A DNA stretch of 64,000 nt from Bemisia tabaci (GCF_918797505.1 NC_092801.1:10602001-10666000), one strand, 5' to 3'. Shown: positions 33,671 to 44,963, counted from the stretch's first letter. The notes: generated by a model from the sequence alone, not told the origin. Translations and numbers: made by a program.

Positions 33671-33687
33671 ATCTGGGCCCAATAACC
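33671..33687 (-). promoter_or_regulatory. Copia primer-binding site (initiator tRNA-Met anticodon-loop type)
   Basis: GGTTATTGGGCCCAG directly follows the 5' LTR on the minus strand. The complement of the metazoan initiator tRNA-Met anticodon region is GGTTATGGGCCCAG, as used by Drosophila copia; here there is one extra T. Confidence 0.75.
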
Positions 33688-33893
33688 TGTTGAGTGGATA
33701 AGTTCGGGTTTTGACAAAGGAGGTCATCGAAAGTTGAGAAAACTAAATATTTATTAAAAGACTGGGCGCTACAAACAAGAGCTACATTGCGACTGGCGCG
33801 ACGGACGAAGTCCGTGCATAAAGAGAAGAGAAAAATCTTAGTCAGCAGAAAATGAGCATTACCTACATCGGCTGGCTGCGCCGCACTCCAACA
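33688..33893 (-). repeat. Copia 5' LTR
   Basis: 206 bp, apparently identical to 20355-20560. It is followed on the plus strand by GGGGG, matching the other flank. Confidence 0.92.
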
Positions 33894-35145
33894 GGGGGAT
33901 GGGCCTGTTACAATGAAACATTGCATTAAAATGCGAAAAGTCACGGAAGAGCTTCAAACTTAGCATCAAATCCGGGTGGAACTTCTTACCAATGTTATCG
34001 CAAACGCAGCCTGCGACTTTAAAGTGAGTTTTCAAAACTCTTAGCCCCCTGCCCCCCCTCATTTTTGGTTGCAGAGCGGGTAAAAACCGGGAAATTCACT
34101 ACAAATAATGCCCGAAACTAATGTCCAACTTGAGGAGGACCCTTGAAACGTTGCGATCAGTCGGAGCATTGAAATACAAGGACTGCCACCCCCTTAAAGT
34201 ACGGAAACATCCAAAACACCCCCGCTGCCCCCCTCATTTTTCGTTGCGGAGCGGGTAAAAACCGGGAAAATCGCCAGAAATGATGCCCCGGTTCTTCCCA
34301 GCTCTGTAACGAAAAAAGAGGGGGGCAGCGGGGGTTTTATGGATGTTTCCGCCCTTAAAGTAGGCGGCAGTTCCTGTGTTGCAGTTCTCCGACTGAGCGC
34401 AACGTTTCAAGGGTTCTCGTCAAGTTCTACAGTGGTTTCGGGCATCATTTCTGGCCATTTTCCCGGTTTTTACCCGCTCCGCAACGAAAAATGAGGGGGG
34501 CAGCGGGGGTGTTTTGGATGTTTCCGTACTTTAAGGGGATGGCAGTCCTTGTATTTCAATGCTCCGACTGATCGCAACGTTTCAAGGGTCCTCCTCAAGT
34601 TGGACATTAGTTTCGGGCATTATTTGTAGTGAATTTCCCGGTTTTTACCCGCTCTGCAACCAAAAATGAGGGGGGGCAGGGGGCTAAGAGTTTTGAAAAC
34701 TCACTTTAAAGTCGCAGGCTGCGTTTGCGATAACATTGGTAAGAAGTTCCACCCGGATTTGATGCTAAGTTTGAAGCTCTTCCGTGACTTTTCGCATTTT
34801 AATGCAATGTTTCATTGTAACAGGCCCACCCCCCCCCCCCCCCTACGGGGAGGGCTGTGGTGGCCCGGGGGCAATATGAAGACTTCGGTATCAGACTTGG
34901 AGTATTCGAGGACTCTTTGAAAAGAGAAACGGTATGTCCAAGAGCCGCCGAAGCTACTCTAAAAAATGAAGGTATGGACCCCCTAGATAACCTTTGGACC
35001 CCCCTAACTTTTGACAGGGGGGTCAGATCGACTTCCGGTTTGCGCCAAAAAATTTCTTTTTTCATGCTCTTTCTAACGATGCATCACATGATGGGGGTTG
35101 CCATTTGAAATTTTTGAGTTGCCCTCCGCCCCCCTCCCCCTGGGG

Positions 35146-35282
35146 GGGGGGGGGGTGAAGAACTGGAAAGTACCTCAATAAGTTTCCCCCTCGATATGAG
35201 GAAGGACGCCACAAACTGCAAATCGATATCATAATTAGAACTAAAGTTATGGCCAGTGGTGCGTAACTTTTGAATAACCCTG
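35146..35282. repeat. Outer end of palindrome C (right side only)
   Basis: It starts with a G13 run and contains TCGATATGAGG / CCCCCTCGATAT and a terminal GCGTAACTTTTGAATAACCCTG followed by TA. Similar landmarks (CAGGGT end, GAGGGGGA, G-rich block, TTTCAAATGGCA) occur in the same order in foldback A', so the two elements are related in design. Confidence 0.55.
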
Positions 35283-35399
35283 TATAACAAAACTTCTTCC
35301 TACTACTGCAGATCATTTCTTAATTAAACCCCAAGAGAGTGTCCAAATTCTTGTTTAAAGTGAATTGTTGTCACATTCGTAACAATGCATGGAATGACC

Positions 35400-35720
35400 C
35401 TAGAATCATTGTATCTCTGAAGACATAAGGTAAGATTTTTGAAACAGAAATACTAAAATATTCATCCTTCATACAATCAGGGAGATCCTAACCCAAATAA
35501 TGGCGTAATTTTCTCTTTTCACCCAAATTAATGATGTTATTTTCTTTGTTCAAATAAACTAATTTACATTTAATGCTCCGAAAGCAATATTTTCTCCAAA
35601 ATTTAGCAAAAAATAACATTTTATACTAAAAAAAAAAAAAGTAGCAATGACATGAAAGTAGTATCGTACACATCCAACATTTCAGTTATTTGGCAAGCTT
35701 TTCTGACACCTTCATGTTGG
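35400..35720 (+). repeat. Dispersed repeat family R3, copy 1
   Basis: AT-rich block with ATCATTGTATCTCTGAAGAC, CCCAAATTAATGATG and CTCCAAAATTTAGCAAAAAA. It recurs at 40305-40412 (partial) and 40549-40860. No coding content. Confidence 0.65.
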
Positions 35721-36230
35721 ATCTATCATCTTATTGTTTTTCTTCATTAAAAAATAAAATAAAATAAGTTACACTGTCATCAAGAGATTAATTCATAAAA
35801 TAACACGTCGTAGTTATCTTTTGTAATTTTTCTCCTTTTGATAATTTTGGTTTTTATTATTTGAAAGTTCAACTGTGATCACCATGTATAAAATATCTAA
35901 GAAGAAATTTGTTGGTTCGACTTTACATCATAACATTGACCCTTCAATTTTGAAGATACCGCAACGATATGCAGCACGCAAGAATAGTTGTATGAACCCG
36001 GTGTTATGAAGGGGCGTTGTTTACCTACTTTAAAAAAAAAGTGTCCAAGTTTTGTGGCCAATTTTGGAAATTGGGTGTAAGAATGAGAGATAAACAAGCA
36101 GCTAGTGGATCTCAAAAACATTCTTAACTCCATTTTTTCGAAAATATGGGTTGGTTCCTTTCCGATAAACTCGGTCCAGTCTCGTTACTTTTCAACAATT
36201 TTGAAGTAAGAATCGAAATCGGATCCTTAC
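35721..36230. other. No feature recognised
   Basis: AT-rich. Minus-strand frames have no family resemblance. It probably belongs to the long intron that would link 36231 to 18695. Confidence 0.4.
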
Positions 36231-36302
36231 CTGTTTGGTTGCAACAAAGGTTAAAGCGAGGACGAATCCCAACAGGAGGAGAGGAAAATTTGTGGCGTAC
36301 AT
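36231..36302 (-). CDS. Signal-peptide exon of a secreted protein (candidate first exon of the AAA-ATPase-like gene)
   Basis: ATG at 36302 begins 24 codons, MYATNFPLLLLGFVLAL followed by TFVATKQ: a short polar start, a long hydrophobic core and small residues near a possible cleavage site. The exon ends CAG with the donor GTAAGG (36230-36225), a strong 5' splice site, in phase 0. The next minus-strand coding exon I can find is at 18695, which starts in phase 0 after a good acceptor. Joining them would give a secreted AAA-ATPase-like protein. The 17.5-kb gap contains palindrome C, Copia and Gypsy. The exon itself is well supported; the link is an inference. Confidence 0.7.
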
Positions 36303-36482
36303 CGCGAGATTGATTTTTGAAATTCTTGAGGAAAATCCACTTAAGAAAACGGGAAGGTTTGACGACGGGGAATGCACACGAGTTGTCGTCGGCGAGTTGT
36401 GGGCAGAAGCTACAAATTCGCTAGCGCACGAACGTCAAGAAAACTCTGCCAGCAATCGGTAAACCCGTCCGTGCAAACACTT

Positions 36483-36692
36483 CCCCCCTTTCCCTCCCCC
36501 TTCAAACCCCCTACAACCATATATCCCTCTCCCTCCCCCTCTCTCCCGCCCCCTCTCTCCCTCCCCCCTCTCTCCCCCCCTCTCTCCCTCCCCCTCTCTC
36601 CCCGCCCCTTTCTCTCTCCCCCTCTCCCTCTCTCTCCCCCCTTTCTCTCCCTCTCTCCCTCCCCCTCTCCCCCTCCCCCCTCTCTCTCTCTA
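36483..36692 (+). repeat. CT-rich low-complexity tract
   Basis: About 210 bp of CCCTCTCTCCC-type polypyrimidine, then A9. It lies 180 bp upstream of the signal-peptide ATG on the other strand, where it would read as GA-rich; a GAGA-type promoter role is possible but unproven. The proline-rich frame through it is not a gene. Confidence 0.8.
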
Positions 36693-37190
36693 AAAAAAAA
36701 GAAAAGAATAATGGGATAACAGAGAATTATTGTCACGTCGAAGGGTTAGTTGAGTTTTAGACGGACTGAAACATCTAAAAACCCTTGACGCGGCGGAAAA
36801 GTTAACGGAGTTGTGGGAGAGCAAGAATTGAACGAAAATGTTTAAAGGACCGAAAGTTGTATTAAATGAAAGAATTTAGAATTACAGATTCACACTTTGA
36901 ATTAAATAATGCCTACGGAGAGAAATGGCATAACGTAGTACTACGGGTCAAGATGGTAAAAGGACCATGAGAAATGGGCAGCTCAAGCTTTTATAGGCTT
37001 GGTGACGTCACAGGTGGTGAGACAACAAGTCTACACGCTATTGGCTGGCTATAATCAGTGGAGCTATCAGCTGCAAGTTCAGTAATAAAAGTAATGGGCG
37101 ATTTAAGGTGATGGCTGGGAGATAGGATCGAAAAAGACGAAAGTGTACGAAATCCAGCCATCCCTAATGATTGAACTGAATATGAATAGA
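36693..37190. other. No feature recognised
   Basis: No convincing coding sequence or repeat. Short frames on both strands lack family features. Confidence 0.4.
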
Positions 37191-38515
37191 AAAGACCGAC
37201 GCCAAAAACGACCGTTTTTTGGCACAATTTGGGCCAGCGAGGATTTTTCTGAAACCGGGCCCAAACGATACCTTATGATACCCTAAAACTCTGGTAAAAA
37301 TTTTAGCTTGAGTATACGCCCGGTTTTTGAGAAATGAGGGGGCAAAGTTGCCAAATCGCCATCATTCTGGACAGCATTTCTACAGCAAAAAGACGGGGAA
37401 AATGGACGAAAAAGTCAAATCTTTGATGGGTTTCGGCTGTAAATGTTCTCATTGGGCCCCCAAGCATTTAACTGTGTTCAGTTTCAAAAATTTTGGTCGC
37501 ACAGTGGTCCAAAATGGGGAGAAATCGTCGACAAATCAGAATTCTTTGTCAAATTTTTAGAAATGGAAGTAAAATTGTCGGTCTGCTGCTGTTTTCATGG
37601 CTAACAATGTTCTTATTGGTCCTCAATGCATGAAAATGTGTTTAGCTTCACAAATGTACATCGCACAGTGGTCAAAAATGGGGGAATTAGTGGACAAATT
37701 AAGATCCTCTGTCAAACTGTTGGTCCCCAGTAGAGTTCAAATCCCGGAAAAATTCATGTTTTTATTTTTTTTAATTATTTATATATGTCAGACCGTATTG
37801 TTTATAGAACGTTGTTATAGAATAGACTTTGTAGCATTATTTCAATAAAATATGCAAACTTTCAGAAATTTAAAAAAAAGAAAGAAAAATGGAGAGAAAA
37901 AATTTAAAAAGATTTAAATAGTCAAAAAAAGAATTTAAAGAATTTTTCTGGGATCTAAAGTCTACTGGGAACCAATAGTCGTACATCATTTTTAAAAAGT
38001 CAGGCAGAAGATTTTAATTTGTCCACTAATTTCCCATTTTGGACCATTGTGCGATAAAAATTTGATAAATTGAACCCAATTGAATGCATTGAAGACCGAT
38101 AAGAACATTGTTCCCCATGATCTCTGCAGGAGACCAACAATTTTACTTCCATTTTTAAAAAGTTTGACAAAGAATCCTTATCTGTCCACGAGTTCTCCCC
38201 ATTTTAGACCACTGTACGTCCAAAATTTTTGAAACTGAAGACAATCACATGCACGGGGGCTCAATAAGAACATTTACAGCCCAAACCCATCAATGCTGTA
38301 ACTTTTTCGTCCATTTTTCCCGTCTTTTTGCTGTAAAAATGCTGTCCAGAATGATGGCGATTTGGCAACTTTGCCCCCTCATTTCTCAAAAACCGGGCGT
38401 ATACTCAAGCTAAAATTTTTACCAGAGTTTTAGGGTATCATAAGGTATCGTTTGGGCCCGGTTTCAGAAAAATCCCTTCTGGCCCAAATTGTGCCATTCT
38501 TGGCGTCGCTCTTTA
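37191..38515. repeat. Giant palindrome F (1.32 kb foldback-like element)
   Basis: The end AAAAGACCGACGCCAAAAAC is mirrored by CTTGGCGTCGCTCTTT. Arms include GGCCCAAATTGTGCC, AAACGATACCTTATGATACC and AAGTTGCCAAATCGCCATCA. Internal monomers repeat at about 165 bp: AATGTTCTCATTGG (37442) with AATGTTCTTATTGG (37607), and GCACAGTGGTCCAAAATGGG (37498) with GCACAGTGGTCAAAAATGGG (37663). A one-arm relic lies at 49755-49990. Confidence 0.85.
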
Positions 38516-38586
38516 TAAGTTGAAGAAAAGAATAAGTTGCAGGTATTTCAGTACCTGTGACAATTATGTAACGCAGCGATCGAGAT

Positions 38587-38850
38587 ATTGACGGTGAAAC
38601 TACCAGGCTACGTATCTCGTTTGCGGTGTGTGCAAATATTCACTCCCATTTTATTTTTATTTTTTTGAAAGAGAACAAATCAAAAAAGTTCCTCGAAGAT
38701 TTTACGGAATTTTCTTCATGCAGAGCAGAAAAATCATGGAAATGTTTAAGCATTGATGTTAAGTAGTTTTCTACTTAAATAAGTACGACAGGAAGTCTGC
38801 AACGTCTAAAACCGATACATGGATTGAAGGTTTCGTCGTCGTATGTTTTA
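38587..38850. mobile_element. Degenerate MITE, family P2 (copy 1)
   Basis: GATATTGACGGTGAAACTAC ... CTCGTTTGCGGTGTG and later text match the better-preserved copy at 44964-45230, including AAGTAGTTTTC and TACGACAGGAAGTCTGCAAC. The terminal repeats are decayed. Confidence 0.6.
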
Positions 38851-38984
38851 AAACCCCTATTTTTCTGAGCAGAGCACCATCCGAAATGTTAGAAAGTCTC
38901 AGATTCATACCAGAGATTCTATCCTCCAAAATTTAGAAATCAAAGTATCCTAAGCAGCATTTTTCAACGGAAAAATCAGGATGT

Positions 38985-39300
38985 ATTGCAATTTTATCGG
39001 CGATAAAATCGCCAGGATCATCAAAATCTGATGATCTGAGCAATCATCCTCGATCTTATTCGGGTAAAAATTGCGATATTTTCGAAATAAAAATCGCGAT
39101 AAATGGCGATTTAATCTCGATGTTATCGACGAAAATTGATCGCAATTTTATCGAACTAAAAATTGCGATGTGTGTGTAGCGACTTAATCGTCATATATCG
39201 CAATTTTTAATGCGATAATATCTCGATATATTGCCACCCATATAATCGCGATTACCAACCGTTAAAATCGCTATTTATCGCGATCACTGCTACTCGGGAC
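38985..39300. repeat. Region dense in ATCGCGAT / CGATA words, copy 1
   Basis: Many overlapping TATCG, ATCGCAAT, ATCGCGAT and CGATAT words, many of them self-complementary. It ends TCACTGCTACTCG. A similar region ends TCACTCTTACTCG at 62810-62990. It may be an old repeat family. Confidence 0.5.
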
Positions 39301-39895
39301 AGATACGTCTTTATTCACTTCATTCAGTGTGATATTAATTGATTTAATGATGATATGTTCTTTTTGTCATGGGAACGGAGTTCCCCATGATATTACAATC
39401 GTTCCGTTGCTTTCGCTATGGGATTCCCTATACCTCTGCGACCTTGAGCGTTTCGCCCAGTCTCCGATTTTTGGTTGATTTTCCGATGTATCAAAAACCG
39501 TTGTATTTTTTAGCCAATCATGTCTCTACGTCAAGTTGTGTTGATTGCGAAAATTCGCTTTCAGCGAGTTTTTTTCCACCTCGAGATGTCGTGTCTGACT
39601 GGTAAATCTGCGCAGATCCACGAAGTTCCGTTTTTAGGCAAATTCTTTTTTTTGGGAGGTTCTGATTGGTTATTTTTCGCCATCAGTTTTCTGTTCGTTG
39701 GTGCAAAAGATCGCCTACCTCGTTGCTCTTGAGAAGCCGCCATTATCCCACCTCAAATTTTACAAATAGAAATAAAGAAATTATAACTATTGTGCAAGGT
39801 GGAAAACTGCTCTGGAGGACCCGTTACGGATATATGAGCCAAAATCGGAACTCGATTGATTGATTTATTCCATGAATACAGAAATATTGCCTCAG
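39301..39895. other. No feature recognised
   Basis: Frames up to 78 codons on both strands were considered; none resembles a known family or shows splice support. Confidence 0.4.
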
Positions 39896-40106
39896 CTTAC
39901 TGCCGCGATGGCAAATGCCTGCTGATATGAACCTTGAGACACATGATAGCATAGGCAAAAAACAATGTTTCACAGAGAAAGGCGCTTAGCTCATTTCTCC
40001 AGAAGCTACGAAGACGCGAATCGCCGAATCGCTCAAGGACAACTCTTGTGATAAGTCCCGCCCATCGTCCGAGTCTTTTAAATGCTCTTTTTTCCCAGAC
40101 TTTCGC

Positions 40107-40200
40107 CGATCTGTGATAGCCTAGTCGACTGAGGCGCCCCATATTTTTGATAAGGTGCGGGCAATAGGTGATCGGGAGTTCGATACCCGGCGATGGGAGA
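40107..40200 (+). repeat. tRNA-derived SINE-like sequence
   Basis: An A-box-like TAGCCTAGTCG (40117-40127) and a B-box AGTTCGATACC (40177-40187) within a T-arm-like CGGGAGTTCGATACCCG, about 60 bp apart. It does not fold as a complete tRNA (no clear anticodon arm), so a Pol III SINE head is more likely than a tRNA gene. The tail limits are not clear. Confidence 0.45.
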
Positions 40201-40304
40201 TAATTTTTAATGGTTGTATTGAATGTTTTAGACCAATCATCAAAAAATAATTAATACTAGATGATAAATGTACGAACATTTTCTCGTGAGTTAATATGTT
40301 AAAC

Positions 40305-40860
40305 AAAAATACTGGAATATACCTCCTTCATATAATCAGCCACATGTTCCCCCAAATTAATGACGTTATTTTCTTTTTTCAATAAAGTTAATTTGCATTC
40401 AACGTTCGTAAGTGAAGCAAAAAGTACCTATTGATACAAATAGAAAGACATGAAAATAGTATGCTAACATTTCAGTTGTTTTTTTTTTTTTTTTATTTAT
40501 TTATTTTTTGTTTTTTTGTTTTTTCAATAAAACAAATTGACTGGGACTAGAATCATCGTATCTCTGAAGACAAAAGCTAAGTTTTTTGATACAGAAATAC
40601 TAATATATTCATCCGTTATATAATCAGGGAGATGTTGACCCAAATATTGATGTATATTTTCTCTGTTCGCCCAAATTAATGATGGTATTTTCTTTTTTCA
40701 ATAAAATTAATTTACATTCCACGTTCTTAAAGCAATATTTCCTCCAAAATTCAGCAAAAAATAACAATATATACCTACGCAAAAAGTAAATAAATAAATA
40801 AAGCAATGACATGAAAGTAGTATAGGTAGTACACATCTAACATTTCAGTTACATCTATTT
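40305..40860 (+). repeat. Dispersed repeat R3, partial copy 2 and fuller copy 3
   Basis: 40305-40412 holds CCCAAATTAATGACGTTATT and related text. 40549-40860 repeats the longer block (ATCATCGTATCTCTGAAGAC through GACATGAAAGTAGTATAGG). Both are related to 35400-35720. A T-rich stretch (40479-40524) lies between. Confidence 0.65.
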
Positions 40861-42046
40861 GAATGAAAAAAATGGCAACTTAGGAAGCACATAGGTCACT
40901 TATGATGCGTATTTGGGCATATGCGTAAAGTAAAAATATCATACTTTACGCCGAAAAAACGAAACTGAAAGTTAAATTCGTTAACTTCCGAAAACCATAC
41001 ATAATCCAACGAAAATAAATAATTGGTAAATATAACAGCTTTCTTGTATGCAAAGAAAAAAAATTAAAAATGTTAAAAAACAGATGTCGACACAAAATTA
41101 CATAGCCCCTACAATCCTGAAGATACTACAAACGAACTGTACCTTAACATTTTCATATCCCAGAAGCAAAAGTTCCCATGACGAATATTGCCATCGCTAG
41201 CGATTGCAAAAACCAACTTGTTATACCTACATTTATTTCGTTTTCAATCTAAGTGAGATTTGAAAACTTCTGCAGTGTCTGATAGGGTAGGTATTGATGA
41301 GCATTTGAAAGGTATCTAATTAATGAAATATAATGTAATTTCTTGACATTTTTAAGGCATATTTTTAAAAAAAATATTGGCCTGAATTTCGGCACCTTCC
41401 TCGACTCGAGACCTCGTTTGGATCACCTCCAACTTTCCTCAAGTGACTATCGCTGGAGGAAGTCTCGAGATTTTCGTAAGGGATGTCCTGACGCCCCTTT
41501 AGGGAGATCTGAGGAAACTTTAAAAAAAGTGATGATTCTTTTTTCTGGCTGTAATTTTTTCACCAGGTGGGTGAGAAAAAAAAGCGTAGAAGGAATTTTT
41601 TTCTCATTGTCTTGATTCTCCTTCTTTTTCTAGAAACTTTTCCATAAATTTATGCTATTTTTTCCCTTTAAAGAGAGACTAGAAGTCATGGATGTCCACT
41701 TTCATCCGAGCTATTGATCATTCATCAAGTTATACTGAGTTGCTGTATTCTTATTTCTTTTTCAAAAAAGACTTAAGAAAACTCCAGTCTTGCTTCTGAA
41801 ATGACTTGAGTGACACGATTTTGGAAACGACATAATTATGCCTTCATTGTCATTTACGCACTTATTTCGTCGAAAAGGACGTGAGTGGCCTGAGGCTTTT
41901 TGCCTCATAAACCTATGTACATTCTGACAAGAAAAGACTTACGTGGCTTTTGGTTAATGTTCTAGAATGGCTTAAGGGGCATTTTTTTTAAACGAGCTAA
42001 GTCATCCGATCCTGTATTTTTATTGTTCAAGTAAGATGTAAAACCT

Positions 42047-42049
<3 letters not shown>
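40861..42049. other. No gene supported
   Basis: AT-rich. A 90-codon plus-strand frame (41343-41615) has no family resemblance. Degenerate ATGACTTGAG words recur near 41801 and 42090. Confidence 0.4.

Positions 42050-42088
<39 letters not shown>
42050..42088 (+). repeat. Poly-T tract (about 39 bp)
   Basis: Uninterrupted T run. On the minus strand it could be the poly-A tail of an inserted retroposon, but no body was recognised. Confidence 0.85.
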
Positions 42089-42091
<3 letters not shown>

Positions 42092-43437
42092 ACTTGAGAG
42101 CCACGCTATTCCAAAACGACGCAAGTTCTGATTGGTCCGTGGTTAAACTACCCAACACTGAATTTTCGGTTTTTTAGTGAGAAAAATTTCTTAGTAACTC
42201 ATTATTCCTCCATCCTTTCCTCTCATCTCTAGGTGCCTCTCTACAAAATAAACACAAAAATTAATACATCGGATCAAACGTGACCATACTTTTTCAGTCA
42301 AACGAAGCCAAGAAAGGATAAATAATGGATCTCAGAACCCCAACAACTGAGAAATGAGTCTTAGAGGAACATACTTAAAAATAATTTCCACTGATTAGGC
42401 CTCCAAAGAAATGAACTCCTTGAGAAAATTAGAATTTATGTATCAGGCAAAATCCAGTGATAGGCAGGAACACCGTGCACTTTCTCAAAATTATGGTTGC
42501 TGCGATATTGGTGCCACGTTACGAAGTTTTTGGCGACGTTTTGGCAACGTTGCTGTGACGTCCTGTTGCCGGTCGGGATACTGCCTCGGACTTCTTGGAA
42601 ACTTATCGCGTTTTGTGTCGACCTCGCTTTTAGGGGGGGCACACCGAAAACGAGATATCGTTGGTCGATTGTTGAATCGCTTATCAAATGATCCTGATCG
42701 GTATATCCAATCTTAGCAATGCTTTTTTTCGACCATGGTCGCTTGATGTCGATTCAACAATCGAGCTGCTACTTGGACTGACTACAGCCTTTTACGACTT
42801 TAGATATTAATAGAATTAGATAGGAATGACCGCGCTTCTCGTGCTAACAATGTCATACTACGAACGCGTGAGTGCATAATTTGCGCTACCACATTCAGTG
42901 TAAACATGCTCGTTATTTTCGTCTCATTTATCTTCGCCGATGCAGCGTCGGCGTAGCTGACCAGTTCGACGGGGGGGGGGGGGGGACCTGTTGAGAGGGG
43001 GAGAGAGGGAGAGAGATAAGGTTTTTCAAGGTTACATAGCAAAGTCATACGAATTAAAATAATGGTATAGTCGATCGTCTTTTAAAGCGAGTGAAAATTA
43101 AAAGTCGATTGAAAAACTGACTCTCAATTTGTAAAGCACGACGGTGTTTTTTTAAGTGTAACCTAGTTTGTCCGACAGTTTTCCCCCTAAAATTGCCTCA
43201 AAAACTATTAAAATTTTGGAAAGCCTCGTTTCCTTCGCAGAAATTCCCTAAAAGGTAGAATTACCATTAGGTCTCTAACGACTCACCTTGAGTCCTTTCT
43301 CACTTTGTGGCATTGCAGACTTGCTGTCATACCTTATTTTTTCGCCGGAACAATATTCAAAATCGTATCGCAAAATCTTTCGTAGTTTTTCTTCTCAGTC
43401 TGAAGAATATTCAATGAAAATTTCAAGGAATAAATTA
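42089..43437. other. No gene supported; G run and GA tract
   Basis: Open frames at 42411-42716 (plus) and 42436-42687 (minus) overlap each other and match nothing I know. A G15 run lies at 42971-42985, followed by a GAGAG tract to about 43017. Confidence 0.4.
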
Positions 43438-44678
43438 GATGCCCTCTCCATTAGAGGTGAAGTACTTAGAATGTAATATTTAAAAACCCGGCGATCCACA
43501 ACTCAACTTTTGATTTTCACCGTCGATCCTTAGGCGGATCCAGACACTTCGAACGGGGTGAGTAAGGGGGCTCTGGGGGGCTCTCCCCGAAACTTTTCGA
43601 AATTTTAAAGCATCTAATTTATACGCAGTTTAATTTAATTTTATCATGAATAAATATCTAATGTAAGTGTCCTTTCTTCTTCTTTCCTCCGGTCCTTTCC
43701 TTTTTTCTTTCTTCCCTTTTTATTTCACCTTATTTTTGGACGAACGGGGGGTAGGGGGGGAGAGGAGGCGGAGCGTGCTCGCTACGCTCTCCTCCCCTCA
43801 GGATCCGTTCATATGAACATTATTCTCCAGTTTCGTTAAAAAAAGTCAAACAAATTTCCTGCCGGGATAATAAAGCGCATGCATGGAAGTTTTACAAAAA
43901 TACAATGAAAATATCTCTTTTTTATTTGTGTAACTATTTATTTTCTTAGTTTGACCTTTAATTTACGCATTACAAATTGATTATTGCATTTTGTAATCGG
44001 TTATCATTATCTTGTCGACTTACACCTAAATTCCTTGATTATATTTGTAGAGAGTACAAAACTGGTCTTCGTGTATTTTTTATTTCGTAGGTAATCGTTT
44101 CCGTAATATCCAAAGAAATCTTTGCAAGCTCTGCCGAATGTTGCCGATACGCTTTACTTTTTTGTTTCTAACTGCAATTCCATCCCTAAAAACGTGGACT
44201 TCTCTCTTGAGCTAGGAACGGCAGGCAATTCAACCACAAAATTACGTTCAAGTTTGCACAAATAGCAAATTTTCCCCTTCATCTCCTTTTTTCATCTGAT
44301 AACTCACATATATTGAATTGGATTTCACTTTGCAAAAAGGAACCAAGAGCATTCCAATGTCGCTAAAACTGTGCAACTATTTTTACTTTGCAAATATAAA
44401 CAGACTAACCAAGAAAGTTTTCTTTTTACTCCCAATAAACTATGGATTCAGCACGAAGATTACCTTTGCACATTTAATTTTTGGCACGATTTCAGTAATT
44501 AAGCGCAAAGAGTGAAAGTTGCACAATCCTAGCGAGATTGGAATGTTTTTGGTTCCTTTTTGCGAAATGCAATCCAATTCAGATACCTACAACATAATCT
44601 CGCCACATAAAGAGTATTGCATCAATCGAAAGATTTGTCGGATATTCAACGTTGATTTTATCATAAAACGGCATCAGT

Positions 44679-44714
<36 letters not shown>

Positions 44715-44910
44715 CGGAGGATACATTCAAAAAACAGTATCTTTACAAAACTCGCTTGATCATGGGCTAGTCATCGTATTTGCATAACGTTAAACCATTT
44801 AAGATGGACTGAAAAGTTGTTTTATGCCATCACATGATCTTTCAGAACAAATCGAGTAAAATATTTACTCAAGAGTATGTACTCGAATAACAAGCTTTCG
44901 GCTGTTTACA
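43438..44910 (+). repeat. Dispersed repeat family R2, copy 2
   Basis: The same order of blocks as copy 1 (9065-10543), with the same hairpin (44317-44580) and a poly-T of about 32 bp. Many substitutions separate the copies, so neither is a recent duplicate. Confidence 0.7.
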
Positions 44911-44963
44911 GTTGGACTGCATTTTGCAATTTTGAACTATAAATTCTTGCTCTTCTGGAAAAA

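Larger units (their letters stand above)
20355..33893 (-). mobile_element. Copia-type LTR retrotransposon (defective), carrying a nested Gypsy
   Basis: The two 206-bp LTRs (20355-20560 and 33688-33893) appear identical and read TG...CA. They are flanked by GGGGG on both sides, inside the G-run of palindrome C; the mirror arm shows the empty C/G run at 34826-34842. Without the Gypsy the element is about 4.5 kb. Order on the minus strand: LTR, primer site, small membrane ORF, 34-bp tandem repeats, gag, integrase, reverse transcriptase/RNase H, LTR. There is a large deletion between gag and integrase and a frameshift before the reverse transcriptase. Identical LTRs on a broken element suggest recent mobilisation with proteins supplied by another copy. 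Confidence 0.93.
20041..35145. repeat. Giant palindrome C, split by a Copia insertion
   Basis: The left arm is in two pieces (20041-20354 and 33889-34290). The right arm (34440-35145) is continuous and mirrors both, including TTTCAAATGGCAACCCCCAT and ACCGGGAAAATCGCCAGAAA-type text. The central about 150 bp (34291-34439) is another unit of the same monomer. A CTCYGCAACGAAAAATGAGG word recurs at about 34308, 34477 and 34653 (spacings 169 and 176). The right side continues beyond the mirrored part to a terminus ending ATAACCCTG then TA at about 35281, which resembles the CAGGGT ends of foldback A'. The left counterpart is missing, so the left end is probably truncated. Confidence 0.85.

Noticed and set aside
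36372..36719. Proline/serine-rich plus-strand frame
   Set aside because: It is translation of a CT-rich low-complexity tract.
40107..40200. A functional tRNA gene
   Set aside because: Only the internal promoter boxes and a T-arm-like fold are present; acceptor and anticodon stems do not form.
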